DNA of 64,000 bases from Mesoaciditoga sp. (GTDB lineage Bacteria > Thermotogota > Thermotogae > Mesoaciditogales > Mesoaciditogaceae): assembly GCA_002878315.1 (NCBI GenBank), contig PNIW01000011.1, forward strand, positions 35,981-99,980, given 5' to 3'. The stretch's first letter is position 1, and every line of letters begins with the position of its first letter. Both the position numbers and the translations under genes were made by a program. Shown here piece after piece: positions 16,150 through 27,741 of the stretch. The notes beneath the pieces were generated by a model. It made no database searches. It worked only from the letters and a program-made list of their open reading frames with translations, and was not told the origin of the DNA.

Positions 16150-17421
16150 GTGTCATTATCGCTGAAGTTTTACATAGCAATTATCGCAATTATTGCTGGG
16201 GTGCTAATAGGCACCCTCCTCTTCTTTGAACCTATCGAGCCGTGGTGGATCATCGTCTTATGGGGCCTAAGCGGATGGGTTGCCGACGCCTTCCCCGTTG
16301 AGGTCAGAAAGATAAACGGAAACATATGGATCATAGGATTGAGCATGACCTTTAATCTTTCTGCGGCAGTCCTCTTTTCTCCGATAAGTGCAATGATAAT
16401 AGGCGCCATTGCAGCAACATCTCTAAATGAAATGAAAATTACACAATGGTACAAAATACTTTTTAATGTCTCACAAATCTCGATAGCAACCTTCGCGGCA
16501 GCCTTTATATACAGATGCTTTCCCGTCAATTTGGCAATAGTTAAGATCTTCGCCATCGCAATAGCAATAGCTATTTATGCTATCGTTAACAACTCATTTG
16601 TCGCCGGCGCCATAAGCCTTGCAACAAAGAAGAAGTTCAAATGGATTCTAAAGGACGTTCTCATAGACTTTTTTGGACTTAGCATCTTCATTTCTCTGGC
16701 AATTTCGTACCTTGCAATATATTTATATCCCTACGTTCATTTTTATGTCGTCTTTGTCATACTCGGTCCTTTGTTAGGAATAAGATTTGTAATAGATCTT
16801 TACAGAAAATTTCTCAACACAAAATTAGAGGCCATGTATGCCCTGACGAAGGCACTCGAGGAAAAAGATCCGTACACGGCCGGCCATAGCGAGCGCGTGA
16901 GTTTGTATTGCGAGGTCATAGCTGAGAAGGTCGGAATATACGGAAAGCATCTCGACGATTTGAAGATCGCGGCCCAATTGCATGATGTTGGCAAGATCGG
17001 CGTAAGAGATCTCGTCCTCAATAAACCAGAAAGGCTTACGCTTATAGAATACGAGGAGGTAAAGAGACATCCTATAGACGGTGCAAATATAATTTCCCAG
17101 ATACCCGCTTTTGAAAGGATCGTCGGATGGGTAAGGTACCACCATGAAAGATGGGATGGTACAGGTTATCCGGAAGGATTAAAGGGGGAGGATATCCCTT
17201 TAGAAGCGAGAATAATAGGAATATGTGATGTCTACGATGCTCTGACTACCAAAAGATCTTACCGAGAAGAGTTCTCCCATGATGAGGCTTTGAAGATGAT
17301 ACTTTCAGAAAAAGGGAAGGCCTTTGATCCAAAACTCGTAGATGTACTCATCGAAAGCGCTGATGAATTTGATAAGATAAGAATAGAACACGCGCCAGTC
17401 TATCCCGGTGTGGAGAAATGA
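16150..17421 (+). CDS. Membrane HD-GYP domain phosphodiesterase
   Basis: A 423-residue protein with about seven hydrophobic segments over residues 1-215 and a C-terminal HD-GYP domain. The domain has HSERV, LHDVGKIG with the HD pair at 278-279, H-x-H in RYHHERWDG and the GYP motif DGTGYPEG at 336-343. HD-GYP proteins hydrolyse cyclic dinucleotides, usually c-di-GMP. The membrane half probably senses a ligand or the membrane state. The start is GTG after GAGGTG. It lies between the 29-residue peptide and the DUF5317 gene, overlapping the latter by four bases. Confidence 0.88.
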   Translation: MSLSLKFYIAIIAIIAGVLIGTLLFFEPIEPWWIIVLWGLSGWVADAFPVEVRKINGNIWIIGLSMTFNLSAAVLFSPISAMIIGAIAATSLNEMKITQWYKILFNVSQISIATFAAAFIYRCFPVNLAIVKIFAIAIAIAIYAIVNNSFVAGAISLATKKKFKWILKDVLIDFFGLSIFISLAISYLAIYLYPYVHFYVVFVILGPLLGIRFVIDLYRKFLNTKLEAMYALTKALEEKDPYTAGHSERVSLYCEVIAEKVGIYGKHLDDLKIAAQLHDVGKIGVRDLVLNKPERLTLIEYEEVKRHPIDGANIISQIPAFERIVGWVRYHHERWDGTGYPEGLKGEDIPLEARIIGICDVYDALTTKRSYREEFSHDEALKMILSEKGKAFDPKLVDVLIESADEFDKIRIEHAPVYPGVEK

Positions 17422-17942
17422 TATACATATACGTGATTGTTGCAGCGATTGTAACTTCTTTGATCTTCAAAAGAAATATCTGGAATCCTCTCAATACCAA
17501 TTTCAAATGGTTTTATCTTGTATTTATTCCATTTATCCTTGAACTGATAGCAGTTTTTGGAAATTTTGATTTTTCCAATTACCTTACCTCGACCGCTTAC
17601 GTGATCTTGATAATCTTTTGCCTGGCAAATTGGCACATAAAAGGGTTCCCTTTCATAACTATAGGCGCAATCTCAAATACGGTCGTAATACTTTTGAACG
17701 GAGGAAGAATGCCTCTATCGAAAAAAACCCTTGTGCTTGCGGGCCTTCCGCCAGATACAATGGATCCAAAACACGTTTTGATAGGACCTGCTACCATTTT
17801 ACCATTCATGGGAGACATAATCCCGGTGAATTTTTTGGGCCTTCATTATGCCTGCAGCATAGGTGATCTCTTCGTCTACACCGGGCTTTTCCTTTTGATA
17901 TATCTCAACGCAAAAAGAGATGTTAAAAATAGTAAGGCCTAA
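17418..17942 (+). CDS. DUF5317 family membrane protein
   Basis: A 174-residue protein with about five hydrophobic segments. The segment VILLNGGRMPLS (NGGRMP at 94-99) matches the characteristic motif of the DUF5317 family, which has no known function. Its ATG overlaps the HD-GYP stop (ATGA), so the two are coupled and may form a membrane unit. The C-terminus is short and basic. The role is unknown; a sensor or accessory to the HD-GYP protein is inference. Confidence 0.75.
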   Translation: MIYIYVIVAAIVTSLIFKRNIWNPLNTNFKWFYLVFIPFILELIAVFGNFDFSNYLTSTAYVILIIFCLANWHIKGFPFITIGAISNTVVILLNGGRMPLSKKTLVLAGLPPDTMDPKHVLIGPATILPFMGDIIPVNFLGLHYACSIGDLFVYTGLFLLIYLNAKRDVKNSKA

Positions 17943-18270
17943 AAAATACAGGGTGGAAAGATCTTTCGAACCCCTGTTGATTACACAGGTCATGAATGCC
18001 ATCACTGTCACAAAGCGCATGTCTGCCGACTAAATTTGGCCATGACCTATAACCAATGGCGTTGTAAAAAGAGAGAAGTCAATAGATCTAATTGAGAATT
18101 AAAATTTGTCAATTTTCAATTCTACATGTCATCCGCTACGTGCCATTCTTTCATCTCCATAATTCGAAATTTGAATTTTCTTTGGTATAATAATAATCGA
18201 AAGTGAATATGTGTCCGGGATATGCGCTTTGTGCGCAAAGGTTATGTATTTAATCGAAGAGGTGAAGAAT
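17943..18270. other. Intergenic region before metG
   Basis: This 328-base gap contains complementary segments at 17948-17953, 17972-17977 and 17985-17989 and a weak AT-rich hairpin near 18091-18118. The metG promoter is at about 18183-18191. The leader before metG has no T-box antiterminator consensus. No supported reading frame was found. Confidence 0.5.
18183..18191 (+). promoter_or_regulatory. Extended -10 promoter of metG
   Basis: The sequence TGGTATAAT is a full extended -10 and is followed by a leader of about 75 bases before the metG TTG codon. A -35 match is weak. Confidence 0.5.
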
Positions 18271-20157
18271 TTGTCGAAGACTTTTTACGTCACAACTCCC
18301 ATATATTACGTTAATTCAGATCCACACATAGGATCCGCTTACACGACCATAGTAGCAGACGTTGTCGCGCGTTACAAACGCATGATGGGATATGATACCT
18401 TCTTTCTTACCGGAACTGATGAACATGGTCAAAAGATAATGAGAGCGGCAAAAGAGAAGGGGATGGACACGAAAAAATTCGTGGACGATCTTGCCCAGAG
18501 GTTCATTCAACTTTGGAAAGATCTTGAAATTTCCAATGATCTCTTTATAAGGACGACAGACGATTATCACGTAAAGACTGTTCAAGATTTCTTTCAAAAG
18601 ATGTATGACAATGGAGACATATACCCTGGGAAGTACGAAGGATGGTATTGCGTTCACGATGAAACTTTCTGGACTGAGAAGGATATAGGACCCGATAAAT
18701 TGTGTCCTGTCTGCCACAGACCGTTAGAGCACGTTGAGGAGGAAAATTATTTTTTCAGACTCTCAAAGTACACAAAACCTCTCCTCGATCATTTCAAAGA
18801 TCATCCGGATTTCGTAGAGCCTGATTTCAGAAGAAACGAGATGTTGAGGATTCTCGAAGAAGGGCTTGAGGATATAAGCGTTTCCCGCACCTCCTTCGAC
18901 TGGGGAATTCCTCTGCCTTTCGATAAAAAACATGTCATATACGTATGGTTTGATGCCCTTATAAATTACGTGTCGGCCATAGGTTACGGAAGAGATAACG
19001 AGAAGTTCAACAGGTACTGGCCTGCCGATGTGCATTTCGTCGGAAAGGAGATAAATCGCTTTCATTCCCTTATATGGCCTGCCATGCTTATGAGTGTTGG
19101 ACTTCCACTTCCCAAAAAGATCTTTGCCCATGGATGGTTAACGGTCAATGGAGAAAAGATTTCAAAATCCAAGGGAAATGCGGTCGATCCCCGTCTGCTT
19201 GTTAATGCCTATGGGCTTGATGCGGTCAAGTATTACCTTCTGAGGGACATAACCTTTGGAAATGATGGGGATTTTTCCGAGGATAATTTGATAGTTAGAA
19301 TAAATGCCGATCTGGCAAATGATCTTGGGAATCTTGTCCACAGAACATTATCGATGGTAAAGCAAAATTTCGCAGAAATTCCAGATCCTTCCGAAGAAGA
19401 GAAAATAGACGTTGATTTAAAAGATCTACTTTTGAAAACGATAGACGATTATTTTTCTTACATGGATAGTTTTAAATTCACCGAAGCACTGATTTCGATA
19501 TGGAACCTTGTTAAGTTCTCTAACAAATACATAGACATGACTGAACCATGGCTTCTCGCAAGAGATCCTGCAAAAAAAGAGAGACTCGGGACCGTGCTTT
19601 ACAATCTTGTAGATGTTATAAGAAACATATCGATAATGATCTCCCCGATCATGGTAAAGACATCTAAATCGCTGATCGATAGAATAAATCAGGACTTGGA
19701 TGTAGAAATGCTTGGATGGCACAAAACAAAAAAGGCAAAGATAGAGGTCGGCGAGCCTTTGTTTCCGAGAATAGACACAAAAGTATGGAAAAAGGTGATA
19801 AAAATGGCAGAAACGGAAGAAAGTCAAAGAAAGGAAGAAATAAGCATAGAGGATTTTGCAAAGATCGATCTGAGGGTTGCAAGGATAAAGAAAGCAGAAA
19901 GAATTCCAAAATCCGAAAAACTCGTAAAGTTGCTTCTCGACGTTGGTGGAGAAGAAAGACAGATCGTTGCCGGCATAGGACTTGTCTATACCCCAGAATC
20001 TTTGATAGGAAGAGAAATAATCATCATCTACAATCTTAAACCTACAAAGTTGATGGGCGTTGAATCGAATGGGATGCTTCTGGCGGCAAAGGATGGAGAA
20101 AAGTTGAGAATTTTAACCGTCGATGGCTTTGTCGAGACCGGAGCAAAAATATCTTGA
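18271..20157 (+). CDS. metG: Methionyl-tRNA synthetase
   Basis: Charges tRNA-Met with methionine in the cytoplasm. The 628-residue protein has the class I signatures PHIGSAYT (HIGH-like, residues 18-25) and KISKSKGN (KMSKS-like, 296-303), a zinc-binding-type insert with CxxC (KLCPVCHR), and a fused C-terminal tRNA-binding domain (about 520-628, with FAKIDLRVARI). The start is TTG 18271 six bases after GAGGTG; earlier in-frame codons at 18211 and 18244 lack this spacing. It is the first gene of a long plus-strand run including gyrA, truA, tlyA, secA and prfB. Confidence 0.95.
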   Translation: MSKTFYVTTPIYYVNSDPHIGSAYTTIVADVVARYKRMMGYDTFFLTGTDEHGQKIMRAAKEKGMDTKKFVDDLAQRFIQLWKDLEISNDLFIRTTDDYHVKTVQDFFQKMYDNGDIYPGKYEGWYCVHDETFWTEKDIGPDKLCPVCHRPLEHVEEENYFFRLSKYTKPLLDHFKDHPDFVEPDFRRNEMLRILEEGLEDISVSRTSFDWGIPLPFDKKHVIYVWFDALINYVSAIGYGRDNEKFNRYWPADVHFVGKEINRFHSLIWPAMLMSVGLPLPKKIFAHGWLTVNGEKISKSKGNAVDPRLLVNAYGLDAVKYYLLRDITFGNDGDFSEDNLIVRINADLANDLGNLVHRTLSMVKQNFAEIPDPSEEEKIDVDLKDLLLKTIDDYFSYMDSFKFTEALISIWNLVKFSNKYIDMTEPWLLARDPAKKERLGTVLYNLVDVIRNISIMISPIMVKTSKSLIDRINQDLDVEMLGWHKTKKAKIEVGEPLFPRIDTKVWKKVIKMAETEESQRKEEISIEDFAKIDLRVARIKKAERIPKSEKLVKLLLDVGGEERQIVAGIGLVYTPESLIGREIIIIYNLKPTKLMGVESNGMLLAAKDGEKLRILTVDGFVETGAKIS

Positions 20158-20167
20158 GGTGTAAATA

Positions 20168-22597
20168 ATGGAGGAAATAAAAAGATCTATTTCTGAAGAA
20201 CTCGTCGAGTCTTACATGAATTACTCGATGAGCGTAATAATAGGAAGGGCTATTCCTGACGTGAGAGATGGCCTAAAACCTGTCCAGAGAAGAATTCTCT
20301 TCTCGATGAATGAATTAAACCTTAAAAATAATGGACCAACCAAAAAAAGCGCGAGAATAGTTGGAGAGGTCATGGGAAAGTACCATCCACACGGTGATAT
20401 GGCTATATACGACGCGCTTGTGAGAATGGCCCAGGACTTCACGATGAGATATCCGCTTGTCCACGGTCAGGGAAATTTTGGATCGATAGACAGGGATCCG
20501 CCTGCGGCCTCGAGGTATACTGAGGCAAAACTTTCAAAGATCGCCGAAGAAATGCTCGAAGACATAGAAGAAAATACAGTTGACATGGTACCAAATTTTG
20601 ATGAAACTCTTAAAGAGCCGGTCGTCCTCCCGTCAAAGATCCCACAGTTATTGCTTAACGGAGCGTCCGGAATCGCTGTCGGAATGGCAACTTCCATACC
20701 TCCCCACAACATAGGAGAGGTGGCAGATCTTATTTCGAAATTCATAGACAATCCCGAGATGACAGATGATGAGGTCGCATCTCTTTTAAAGGGACCGGAT
20801 TTTCCGACAGGCGGGATCTTAATGGATTCCGAAGCGATAAGAAATATATACAGAACCGGACGCGGATCGATCGTTATTAGATCGAGAACATCGATAGAAG
20901 AATACAAAAACAGAAGCAGAATCATCGTGACAGAGATTCCTTATGGTGTATCAAAGGCTTCCTTAATAGAGCAAATCGCCGAATATGCCAAAAATTCAAA
21001 GGAAAACATCATTTCAGATATACGCGACGAATCTGACAAAGAAGGGCTTAGAATTGTCATAGAAATAGCGAGAAATGCCGATGCGAATATAGTACTAAAC
21101 AGATTATTAAAACATACCGCTCTTGAGACCCATTTCGCAGTTCAGATGCTTGTCATAGATCACGGAAAGCCAAGACTGATGAATTTAAAGCAGATAATAA
21201 AGGCTTTCACAGATCACAGGTACGAGGTAATAAAAAGAAGAAGTGAATACGAATTCGAAAAATTTTCGAAAAGGGCCCATATAGTCGAAGGACTGATAAA
21301 GGCATCGAGGGCGATTGGAACGGTCGTTGACATAGTCAAAAATTCACGCGATCTTGAGAGCGCGATAGATAGCCTTATGAAGATACTCGAAGTTTCAAAA
21401 GAGCAGGCCGAGGCGATAATGGACATGAAACTTCAAAGGCTTACCACACTTGAGCATGCGAAATTAGACGAAGAATATAAAAATCTCATAGAGAATATGG
21501 GGAAACTCCACACATTGTTAGGCTCTGACAGGATGATAATGGAAGAAATAAAGAAGGATATGGAGTACATAAAGTCAAAATACGGTGATCCAAGAAGAAG
21601 TGAAATCTCACAAAATACGGAAAATATAAACATAGAAGATCTTATCCCGGACGATGAAATAGTCGTCACAATAACCCATAACGGTTACGTATCGGCCACA
21701 AAACTCGAAAGTTACAAGATGCAGTCAAGAGGTGGAAAAGGAAATATCTCGATCCGTACCCGGGAGGACGATTACGTCGAGCACACATTTGTAACGACCA
21801 AGTTGAGTTATACTGGCTTCATAACCAATCTTGGGAAATTCTACTTCATAAAGAATTACAATTTTCAGGAAAATGAGAAAGGTTCAAAGGGAAAACTCAT
21901 ATTGAATTATTTCAACCTTTCTCCCAACGAAAAGGTCAAATCGATAATTTCGATAGGTCACACTCTCGATCCTTCAAGGGACATGTGGATAGCGACGAAA
22001 TCGGGAAAGATAAAGAGAATTTCTCTAAGTGAATTTTCGTTCAGGGCAAATGGTGTGCTTGCGATAAAGTTAGAAGATGGAGATGAAGTTGTAGATAGCG
22101 CACTTACGGACACGAATGAAAAGAATATAATCGCGCTTTCAACCCTGAAAGGCTTCGTAAACGCATTCAAAGATGAAGATGTAAGAAAGATGGGAAGAAT
22201 GGCCATGGGAATCAGGGGAATAAAATTGCGCGAAGGAGACGAAGTAGTTTCCATGATAGTTTTAAAAGAAGATGAGGTGAACAAGGTCCAGTTATTAACT
22301 ATAACTGAAAAGGGACTTGGAAAGAGAAGTCCATTCTCTGATTATCCTATTCATAAAAGAGGATCGCATGGCGTAAGAAATCTCAGGTTAACGGCAAAAA
22401 ATGGACTTGTCGTATCAACTGCCAAAGTTTTAGAAAATGATGAGATAATAGCCGTAACTGCAAATGGAAAGGCAATAAGGTTCAAAGTCTCGGATCTGTC
22501 CATAACGAGCAGAAACACGCAGGGATTCAGATGCGTTGATCTCGATCCCGAAGACAAGGTCGTTGCATTTACGCTTTTGAGGGGGATAGATTCTTGA
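20168..22597 (+). CDS. gyrA: DNA gyrase subunit A
   Basis: The 809-residue product has the usual GyrA length. It is the DNA cleavage and wrapping subunit that with GyrB introduces negative supercoils. Visible are [13 protein letters not shown], the catalytic Tyr117 in SRYTEA, and six beta-pinwheel repeats in the C-terminal half with a GyrA box QSRGGKG from residue 519, close to QRRGGKG and favouring GyrA over ParC. The residue equivalent to E. coli Ser83 is Met78 (HGDMAIYD), which is unusual. The gene follows metG by ten bases and overlaps the truA start by four. Confidence 0.94.
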   Translation: MEEIKRSISEELVESYMNYSMSVIIGRAIPDVRDGLKPVQRRILFSMNELNLKNNGPTKKSARIVGEVMGKYHPHGDMAIYDALVRMAQDFTMRYPLVHGQGNFGSIDRDPPAASRYTEAKLSKIAEEMLEDIEENTVDMVPNFDETLKEPVVLPSKIPQLLLNGASGIAVGMATSIPPHNIGEVADLISKFIDNPEMTDDEVASLLKGPDFPTGGILMDSEAIRNIYRTGRGSIVIRSRTSIEEYKNRSRIIVTEIPYGVSKASLIEQIAEYAKNSKENIISDIRDESDKEGLRIVIEIARNADANIVLNRLLKHTALETHFAVQMLVIDHGKPRLMNLKQIIKAFTDHRYEVIKRRSEYEFEKFSKRAHIVEGLIKASRAIGTVVDIVKNSRDLESAIDSLMKILEVSKEQAEAIMDMKLQRLTTLEHAKLDEEYKNLIENMGKLHTLLGSDRMIMEEIKKDMEYIKSKYGDPRRSEISQNTENINIEDLIPDDEIVVTITHNGYVSATKLESYKMQSRGGKGNISIRTREDDYVEHTFVTTKLSYTGFITNLGKFYFIKNYNFQENEKGSKGKLILNYFNLSPNEKVKSIISIGHTLDPSRDMWIATKSGKIKRISLSEFSFRANGVLAIKLEDGDEVVDSALTDTNEKNIIALSTLKGFVNAFKDEDVRKMGRMAMGIRGIKLREGDEVVSMIVLKEDEVNKVQLLTITEKGLGKRSPFSDYPIHKRGSHGVRNLRLTAKNGLVVSTAKVLENDEIIAVTANGKAIRFKVSDLSITSRNTQGFRCVDLDPEDKVVAFTLLRGIDS

Positions 22598-23373
22598 AAG
22601 TTGTTTGCGTCGTCGAATACGATGGAACGAATTTTCACGGTTCTCAGTTCCATCCAAATGTCAGAACCGTTCAGGGGGAATTCGACGATGCCCTTGAAAA
22701 GATATTGAAGATGCGTTTAAGAACGGATCTTGCGGGAAGAACGGATACCGGAGTCCATGCCAATTACCAGGTATTTTCATTCGATTACATAAACAGAAGA
22801 ATGAATGAGAAGAATTTCAAAGAAGCCTTTAATTCGTTGCTTCCTTCCGATATGCGGGTTAAAGAGGTTTGGTTTGCGCCGGACGATTTCAACCCAAGAA
22901 ACAGCGCCGTCAAAAGAATATACCATTATTTCATACACAATTCGAAGGAAAGAAGTGTTTTCTTAAGAGACAGAATATGGTGGTTTCCCTATCCTTTAGA
23001 CGTTGAAAAGATGCGTCAGGCGGCAACCTACCTTGAGGGAGTACATGACTTTACCTCATTTGCATCGATAGACAAAGATGATGACAGAAGCCCTGTCAGG
23101 ACGATATACAGAATTAGGATCTTGAAAAAACATGATTACATACTTTTAAGATTTGAGGGAAAGTCTTTTCTTAGAAGAATGGTAAGGAACATGGTGGGAA
23201 CCCTTGTCAGGGTTGGAACCGGAGACTGGCCACCTGAAAAGGTCAAAGAACTACTCGAATTGAAAGACAGAAGTAAGGCAGCCGCCACGGCTCCACCACA
23301 CGGCCTTTACCTTTATAAAGTGTGTTTTGAACAAAATGAAAAAGGACGGGTCTATGAAAAAGAGACTCGATGA
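22594..23373 (+). CDS. truA: tRNA pseudouridine(38-40) synthase
   Basis: The 259-residue protein has the TruA length and the catalytic motif [10 protein letters not shown] with Asp51 as nucleophile. The N-terminal [13 protein letters not shown] and the later [19 protein letters not shown] are family hallmarks. It modifies uridines in the anticodon arm of several tRNAs. The start is TTG after GGGGG within the end of gyrA, and its end overlaps the tlyA start by 20 bases, so translation of the three genes is tied together. Confidence 0.95.
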   Translation: MKVVCVVEYDGTNFHGSQFHPNVRTVQGEFDDALEKILKMRLRTDLAGRTDTGVHANYQVFSFDYINRRMNEKNFKEAFNSLLPSDMRVKEVWFAPDDFNPRNSAVKRIYHYFIHNSKERSVFLRDRIWWFPYPLDVEKMRQAATYLEGVHDFTSFASIDKDDDRSPVRTIYRIRILKKHDYILLRFEGKSFLRRMVRNMVGTLVRVGTGDWPPEKVKELLELKDRSKAAATAPPHGLYLYKVCFEQNEKGRVYEKETR

Positions 23374-24139
23374 ATTGTTGCTTTTGCGCGGTCTGTGCGA
23401 GACAAGAAGCAAGGCGAAGGATGAGATATTGCGCGGGAAGGTTTACGTAAATGGTGTCCAGATCTTAAAGGGCGGGAAGATGGTAGAAGAAGATGCGATA
23501 ATCACAATTGAAGATAAAATCTACGTTTCCCGCGGCGCTTACAAACTCATAAAAGCACTCGACGAATTCAAAATAACGCTTGATGGAAAGGTATGCTGCG
23601 ATATAGGAGCATCAACCGGAGGATTCACGCAGGTGATGTTAGAACGTGGTGCGAAAAGAGTTTACGCTATAGACGTCGCAAGCGGTGAATTTAGACTCAA
23701 AGATCCTAAAATAGTGCTTATGGAAAAGACAAATGCACGTTTTCTAAAGAAAGAAGATTTCGATCTACTGCCCGATTTTATAGCCTGTGATTTATCCTTT
23801 ATATCTTTGAAAAAAATCCTACCCGTGATAAGGGAAATATTGAAAGAAGACGGAATGGCCGTCTGTCTTTTAAAACCACAGTTTGAAGTCGGGCCTGGAA
23901 GGGTTCGGGATGGAATCGTTAAGTCAAAAGATTTGCATTTAGAGACGATAAGGGATATTTTGAACTTTGCAAATGATTTGAACTTTAAAGTCAGCGGATT
24001 GACATTTTCGCCGATTAAAGGAGGAAGTGGTAACATAGAATTCTTGATCGAATTGAACGGAAAGGATAAACCTTTCGATATTGAAAGGGTAGTTGAATTT
24101 GCGTGGAAAATGGAGGGAAGTCAGGATGTCCATTGTTGA
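23354..24139 (+). CDS. tlyA: TlyA-family rRNA (cytidine-2'-O)-methyltransferase / hemolysin-like
   Basis: A 261-residue protein with an N-terminal S4 domain ([21 protein letters not shown]) and a FtsJ-like SAM methyltransferase domain ([19 protein letters not shown] and [15 protein letters not shown]). TlyA methylates 2'-hydroxyls of cytidines in 16S and 23S rRNA in the organisms where it has been tested. The start is ATG 23354 after AAGGA; a TTG at 23327 is less likely. It overlaps truA by 20 bases and secA by 14. Confidence 0.9.
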   Translation: MKKRLDELLLLRGLCETRSKAKDEILRGKVYVNGVQILKGGKMVEEDAIITIEDKIYVSRGAYKLIKALDEFKITLDGKVCCDIGASTGGFTQVMLERGAKRVYAIDVASGEFRLKDPKIVLMEKTNARFLKKEDFDLLPDFIACDLSFISLKKILPVIREILKEDGMAVCLLKPQFEVGPGRVRDGIVKSKDLHLETIRDILNFANDLNFKVSGLTFSPIKGGSGNIEFLIELNGKDKPFDIERVVEFAWKMEGSQDVHC

Positions 24140-26594
24140 TAAGATTTTCGATCCAAACAGAAGATTTTTAAAAAGGGCATCAAAGATCGTTGAACATATA
24201 AATGAACTTGAAGAAGATGTCAAGAAACTTAATGATTCGGATTTTACAAATAAGACGCGGGAATTCAAGGAAAGGCTTTCTAAGGGAGAGACTTTAGACG
24301 ATCTTTTACCCGAGGCCTTTGCGCTTGTTAGAGAAGCATCAAGAAGGGCAATAGGCATGAGGCCATTTGATGTTCAGATTATAGGAGCGATAGCCCTTCA
24401 TGAGGGTAAGGTGGCCGAGATGAAAACGGGAGAAGGAAAAACTCTCGTTGCGGTTATGCCAGCCTACCTTAACGCACTCGAGGGAAAGGGCGTCCATGTT
24501 GTAACGGTCAACGATTATCTCGCAAAAAGAGACGCTAACTGGATGAAACCAGCTTACGAACTGCTTGGTCTTAGCGTCGGGTTTTTGCAGTCCGAGATGG
24601 ATCAGGATCAAAGAAGGGCCCAGTACAATTGCGATATAACCTACGGTACCAATACCGAGATGGGGTTTGATTATCTTAGAGACAATCTCGCCTACCTACC
24701 CGAACAAAGAGTTCAAAGAGGCCACAATTACGCGATCATAGACGAAGTCGACAGCATTTTGATAGATGAGGCAAGAACGCCTTTGATAATTTCAGGACCG
24801 GCCGAGAATTCCTCAAGGCTTTACAAACAATTCGCCTCTCTCGCTAAAAAATTGAAAAAAGATGAGGATTTCAAAATAGACGAAAAGCAAAGAACGGTCT
24901 CTTTGACAGAAGCGGGCATAAAAAAGATAGAAGACTTGCTTGGAATTCAAAATCTTTACGACCCATCAAATATAGAATACAATTTTCACATATTGAATGC
25001 TCTCAGAGCGCTCCATCTTTACAAAAAAGATGTCGATTACATAGTGCGCGGGAATGAGGTCGTCATAGTCGATGAATTCACCGGTAGAATACTCGAAGGC
25101 AGAAGATACAGCGAAGGCCTTCACCAGGCAATAGAGGCAAAGGAAAATGTCCAAATAAAGGAAGAATCGATAACATACGCTACTATAACCCTTCAGAATT
25201 ACTTTCTCATGTACAAAAAGATAGCCGGCATGACGGGAACGGCTTACACGGAACGTGAAGAGTTCGATCAGATTTATAAAATGAAGGTCGTTGTGATACC
25301 AACGAATAAGCCAATGATAAGAAAGGACATGGATGACCTTATCTACAGGACAGAAGAAGAAAAATACAATGCCATAATAGAAGAAGTCACAAAAAGGTAT
25401 CAAAAGGGTCAGCCTGTGCTTATAGGAACAACTTCAATAGAAAAGAATGAAAAACTCAGCGCTATGCTCAAAAGAAAGGGCATACCGCACGAGGTTCTAA
25501 ACGCTAAAAATCACGAAAAAGAAGCAGAGATAATAGCAAAGGCAGGCCAGAAGGGATCTGTGACAGTTGCGACTAACATGGCCGGCCGTGGTGTTGATAT
25601 AAAACTTGGAGAAGGCGTCGTTGAACTTGGAGGTCTTTTCGTACTCGGCACGGAAAGGCACGAATCGCGCCGTATAGACAATCAGTTGCGTGGCCGTTCC
25701 GGACGTCAGGGAGATCCTGGGGAATCGAGGTTTTACATATCAACAGAGGACAATCTCTTGAGAATCTTTGGTGGAGACAGAATGAAGTCCTTGATGAATA
25801 CGCTAAAGATCGCTCCCGGTCAGCCTATAGAGCATCCTATGCTTTCAAGGTTAATAGAGCAGGCACAAAAGAAAGTCGAGGGAATGCATTTTTCCATAAG
25901 AAAGCATTTGCTCGAACTCGATTCAGTCCTTGACAGACAAAGAAATGCCGTTTATTCTCACAGAAACTGGATTCTTGATGGCACAGATGTTAGAGAACAT
26001 CTTACGGAAATCTTTGAAGACGTCGTGGACAGAAGAATTCAAAATTATCTCTCCTCTAAAGATCCAGACGAATGGGACTGGGAGAGTTTCTCCAATGAAC
26101 TTTCCTCAATCTTTCCATTCTTCTCTTTGGACGGCAAATCAAAAGATGACATCGAGGAATTGAAATCACAAATAATGGAAGATCTGAAAAAGAATTACGA
26201 TGCAAAGGTCTCAGAAATCGGGGAGGAGAGATTCCCACAAATTCTCAAATATGTCATGCTCAAGGTCATAGATGAGAGATGGAGATTGCATCTACAGGAA
26301 GTTGATATGCTGAAAGAATCGATAAATCTGCGCGCCTACGGTCAAAAGGATCCGGTCATAGAATTCAAAAAGGAAAGTTATCAAAGGTTTGAAGAGATGG
26401 TCGATGGAATGTACGACGATATCTCTTCGATAGTCTTTAGAATCGTCATGATAGATGAGCAAAAAGAGAAAGAACGCGCAAGAAAGAGATTCTCAGTTCT
26501 TCAAACGCAGCATTCCGATTTTACTCTTTCCAACGGAAAAAAAGATGAAAAAGCCGAAGAGGCAAAAAAGAAGAGAATGCGCGTTAAAAGATGA
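24126..26594 (+). CDS. secA: Preprotein translocase ATPase SecA
   Basis: The 822-residue protein drives protein export through SecYEG. Motifs include the Walker A MKTGEGKT (99-106), the DEAD-like [18 protein letters not shown], and the helicase-type [16 protein letters not shown] and [12 protein letters not shown] segments. The C-terminus is a Lys/Glu-rich tail without the Cys-rich zinc motif that many SecA proteins carry to bind SecB. The start is ATG 24126 after GGAGGGAAGTCAGG, 14 bases inside tlyA. Confidence 0.95.
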   Translation: MSIVDKIFDPNRRFLKRASKIVEHINELEEDVKKLNDSDFTNKTREFKERLSKGETLDDLLPEAFALVREASRRAIGMRPFDVQIIGAIALHEGKVAEMKTGEGKTLVAVMPAYLNALEGKGVHVVTVNDYLAKRDANWMKPAYELLGLSVGFLQSEMDQDQRRAQYNCDITYGTNTEMGFDYLRDNLAYLPEQRVQRGHNYAIIDEVDSILIDEARTPLIISGPAENSSRLYKQFASLAKKLKKDEDFKIDEKQRTVSLTEAGIKKIEDLLGIQNLYDPSNIEYNFHILNALRALHLYKKDVDYIVRGNEVVIVDEFTGRILEGRRYSEGLHQAIEAKENVQIKEESITYATITLQNYFLMYKKIAGMTGTAYTEREEFDQIYKMKVVVIPTNKPMIRKDMDDLIYRTEEEKYNAIIEEVTKRYQKGQPVLIGTTSIEKNEKLSAMLKRKGIPHEVLNAKNHEKEAEIIAKAGQKGSVTVATNMAGRGVDIKLGEGVVELGGLFVLGTERHESRRIDNQLRGRSGRQGDPGESRFYISTEDNLLRIFGGDRMKSLMNTLKIAPGQPIEHPMLSRLIEQAQKKVEGMHFSIRKHLLELDSVLDRQRNAVYSHRNWILDGTDVREHLTEIFEDVVDRRIQNYLSSKDPDEWDWESFSNELSSIFPFFSLDGKSKDDIEELKSQIMEDLKKNYDAKVSEIGEERFPQILKYVMLKVIDERWRLHLQEVDMLKESINLRAYGQKDPVIEFKKESYQRFEEMVDGMYDDISSIVFRIVMIDEQKEKERARKRFSVLQTQHSDFTLSNGKKDEKAEEAKKKRMRVKR

Positions 26595-26606
26595 AAGGGT
26601 GATTAG

Positions 26607-27719
26607 GTGATAAATTACGATCTAAAAGTTAAAGTAGAGGACATTCAAAAAAGATTCGGTGAACTTGTAAAGGTCTTCGATGAAAAAGCCGTAAAAGGTG
26701 AGATAGAGAATTTAGAGAGTAAAACGACGGCAAATGGTTTCTGGGACGATTCGCAATCGGCCCAGGAGACTCTTAAAAAGTTAAAAGATCTCAAGGAAAA
26801 GTACGATTTATTTCAAAAGATGAAGTCAAAGATGGAAGAGGTAGATGTAGGTCTTGAACTTGCAGATGAGGATGAAGAATTCGCGCAGAATCTTGAAGAG
26901 GTTGTCGAAGACGCAAAAGAAATCATAGAAAGATTTGAACTCATAATGATGCTTAATGGCAGATTTGACGATCTCAATTGCTACCTTTCAATTCATCCCG
27001 GAGCAGGAGGAACGGAATCTCACGACTGGGCACAGATGCTTTTGAGAATGTACACGAGATGGGCCGAAAGGAAACATTTTGAAATAGAAGAGATAGACAT
27101 CCAGCCAGGCGAAGAGGCCGGAATAAACAGCGCAACATTGCTTATAAAGGGTGAATACGCTTATGGATTTTTGAAATATGAAAGGGGTGTTCACAGGCTT
27201 GTAAGAATCTCTCCATTTGACGCGGCAAAAAGAAGACATACATCTTTTGCCTCTGTCAATGTTCTACCGGAGTTAAAGGAAGATATAGAGATTGAGATAA
27301 AGGACGAAGATTTAAGAATAGACACCTATAGAGCCTCGGGCGCCGGAGGACAACATGTCAACAGAACAGATTCGGCCGTAAGAATAACGCATATTCCAAC
27401 CGGGATAGTGGTAGAATGTCAGAATGAAAGGTCACAGTTTCAAAATAAAGAGACGGCTATGAGAATTTTAAAGGCAAGACTTTATCAATTAGAGGTTGAA
27501 AAGAGACAGGCCGAACTTCAAAAGATACAGGGCACATTGAAAGAAATTGGATGGGGAAGCCAGATAAGATCCTACGTCTTTCAACCATATACCATGGTCA
27601 AGGATCACAGGACAAATTACGAAACCGGAAATATTCAAGCAGTCATGGATGGGGAAATAGATGATTTTATCTACGCAGAACTTGTCTTTTTCGCAAGAAA
27701 TGGGGGTAATGAATTTTGA
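26607..27719 (+). CDS. prfB: Peptide chain release factor 2
   Basis: Recognises UGA and UAA stop codons and releases the peptide. The 370-residue protein contains the stop-codon recognition tripeptide SPF (202-204), diagnostic for RF2, and the catalytic GGQ (247-249). The reading frame is continuous, so the programmed +1 frameshift used by many bacteria for RF2 autoregulation is absent. The start is GTG after AAAGGGTGATTAG, 12 bases after secA. Confidence 0.95.
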   Translation: MINYDLKVKVEDIQKRFGELVKVFDEKAVKGEIENLESKTTANGFWDDSQSAQETLKKLKDLKEKYDLFQKMKSKMEEVDVGLELADEDEEFAQNLEEVVEDAKEIIERFELIMMLNGRFDDLNCYLSIHPGAGGTESHDWAQMLLRMYTRWAERKHFEIEEIDIQPGEEAGINSATLLIKGEYAYGFLKYERGVHRLVRISPFDAAKRRHTSFASVNVLPELKEDIEIEIKDEDLRIDTYRASGAGGQHVNRTDSAVRITHIPTGIVVECQNERSQFQNKETAMRILKARLYQLEVEKRQAELQKIQGTLKEIGWGSQIRSYVFQPYTMVKDHRTNYETGNIQAVMDGEIDDFIYAELVFFARNGGNEF

Positions 27720-27741
27720 TCTACATTGCCAATAAGACAAT

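Noticed and set aside
17950..17990. tRNA-like T-arm on the minus strand (GGGGTTCGAAA)
   Set aside because: No matching acceptor, D or anticodon arms surround it.
18192..18270. T-box leader before metG
   Set aside because: No AGGGTGGNACCGCG-type antiterminator and no terminator hairpin in the leader.
26607..26760. Programmed +1 frameshift in prfB
   Set aside because: The frame is continuous from the GTG start through GGQ with no early UGA, so no frameshift is needed.
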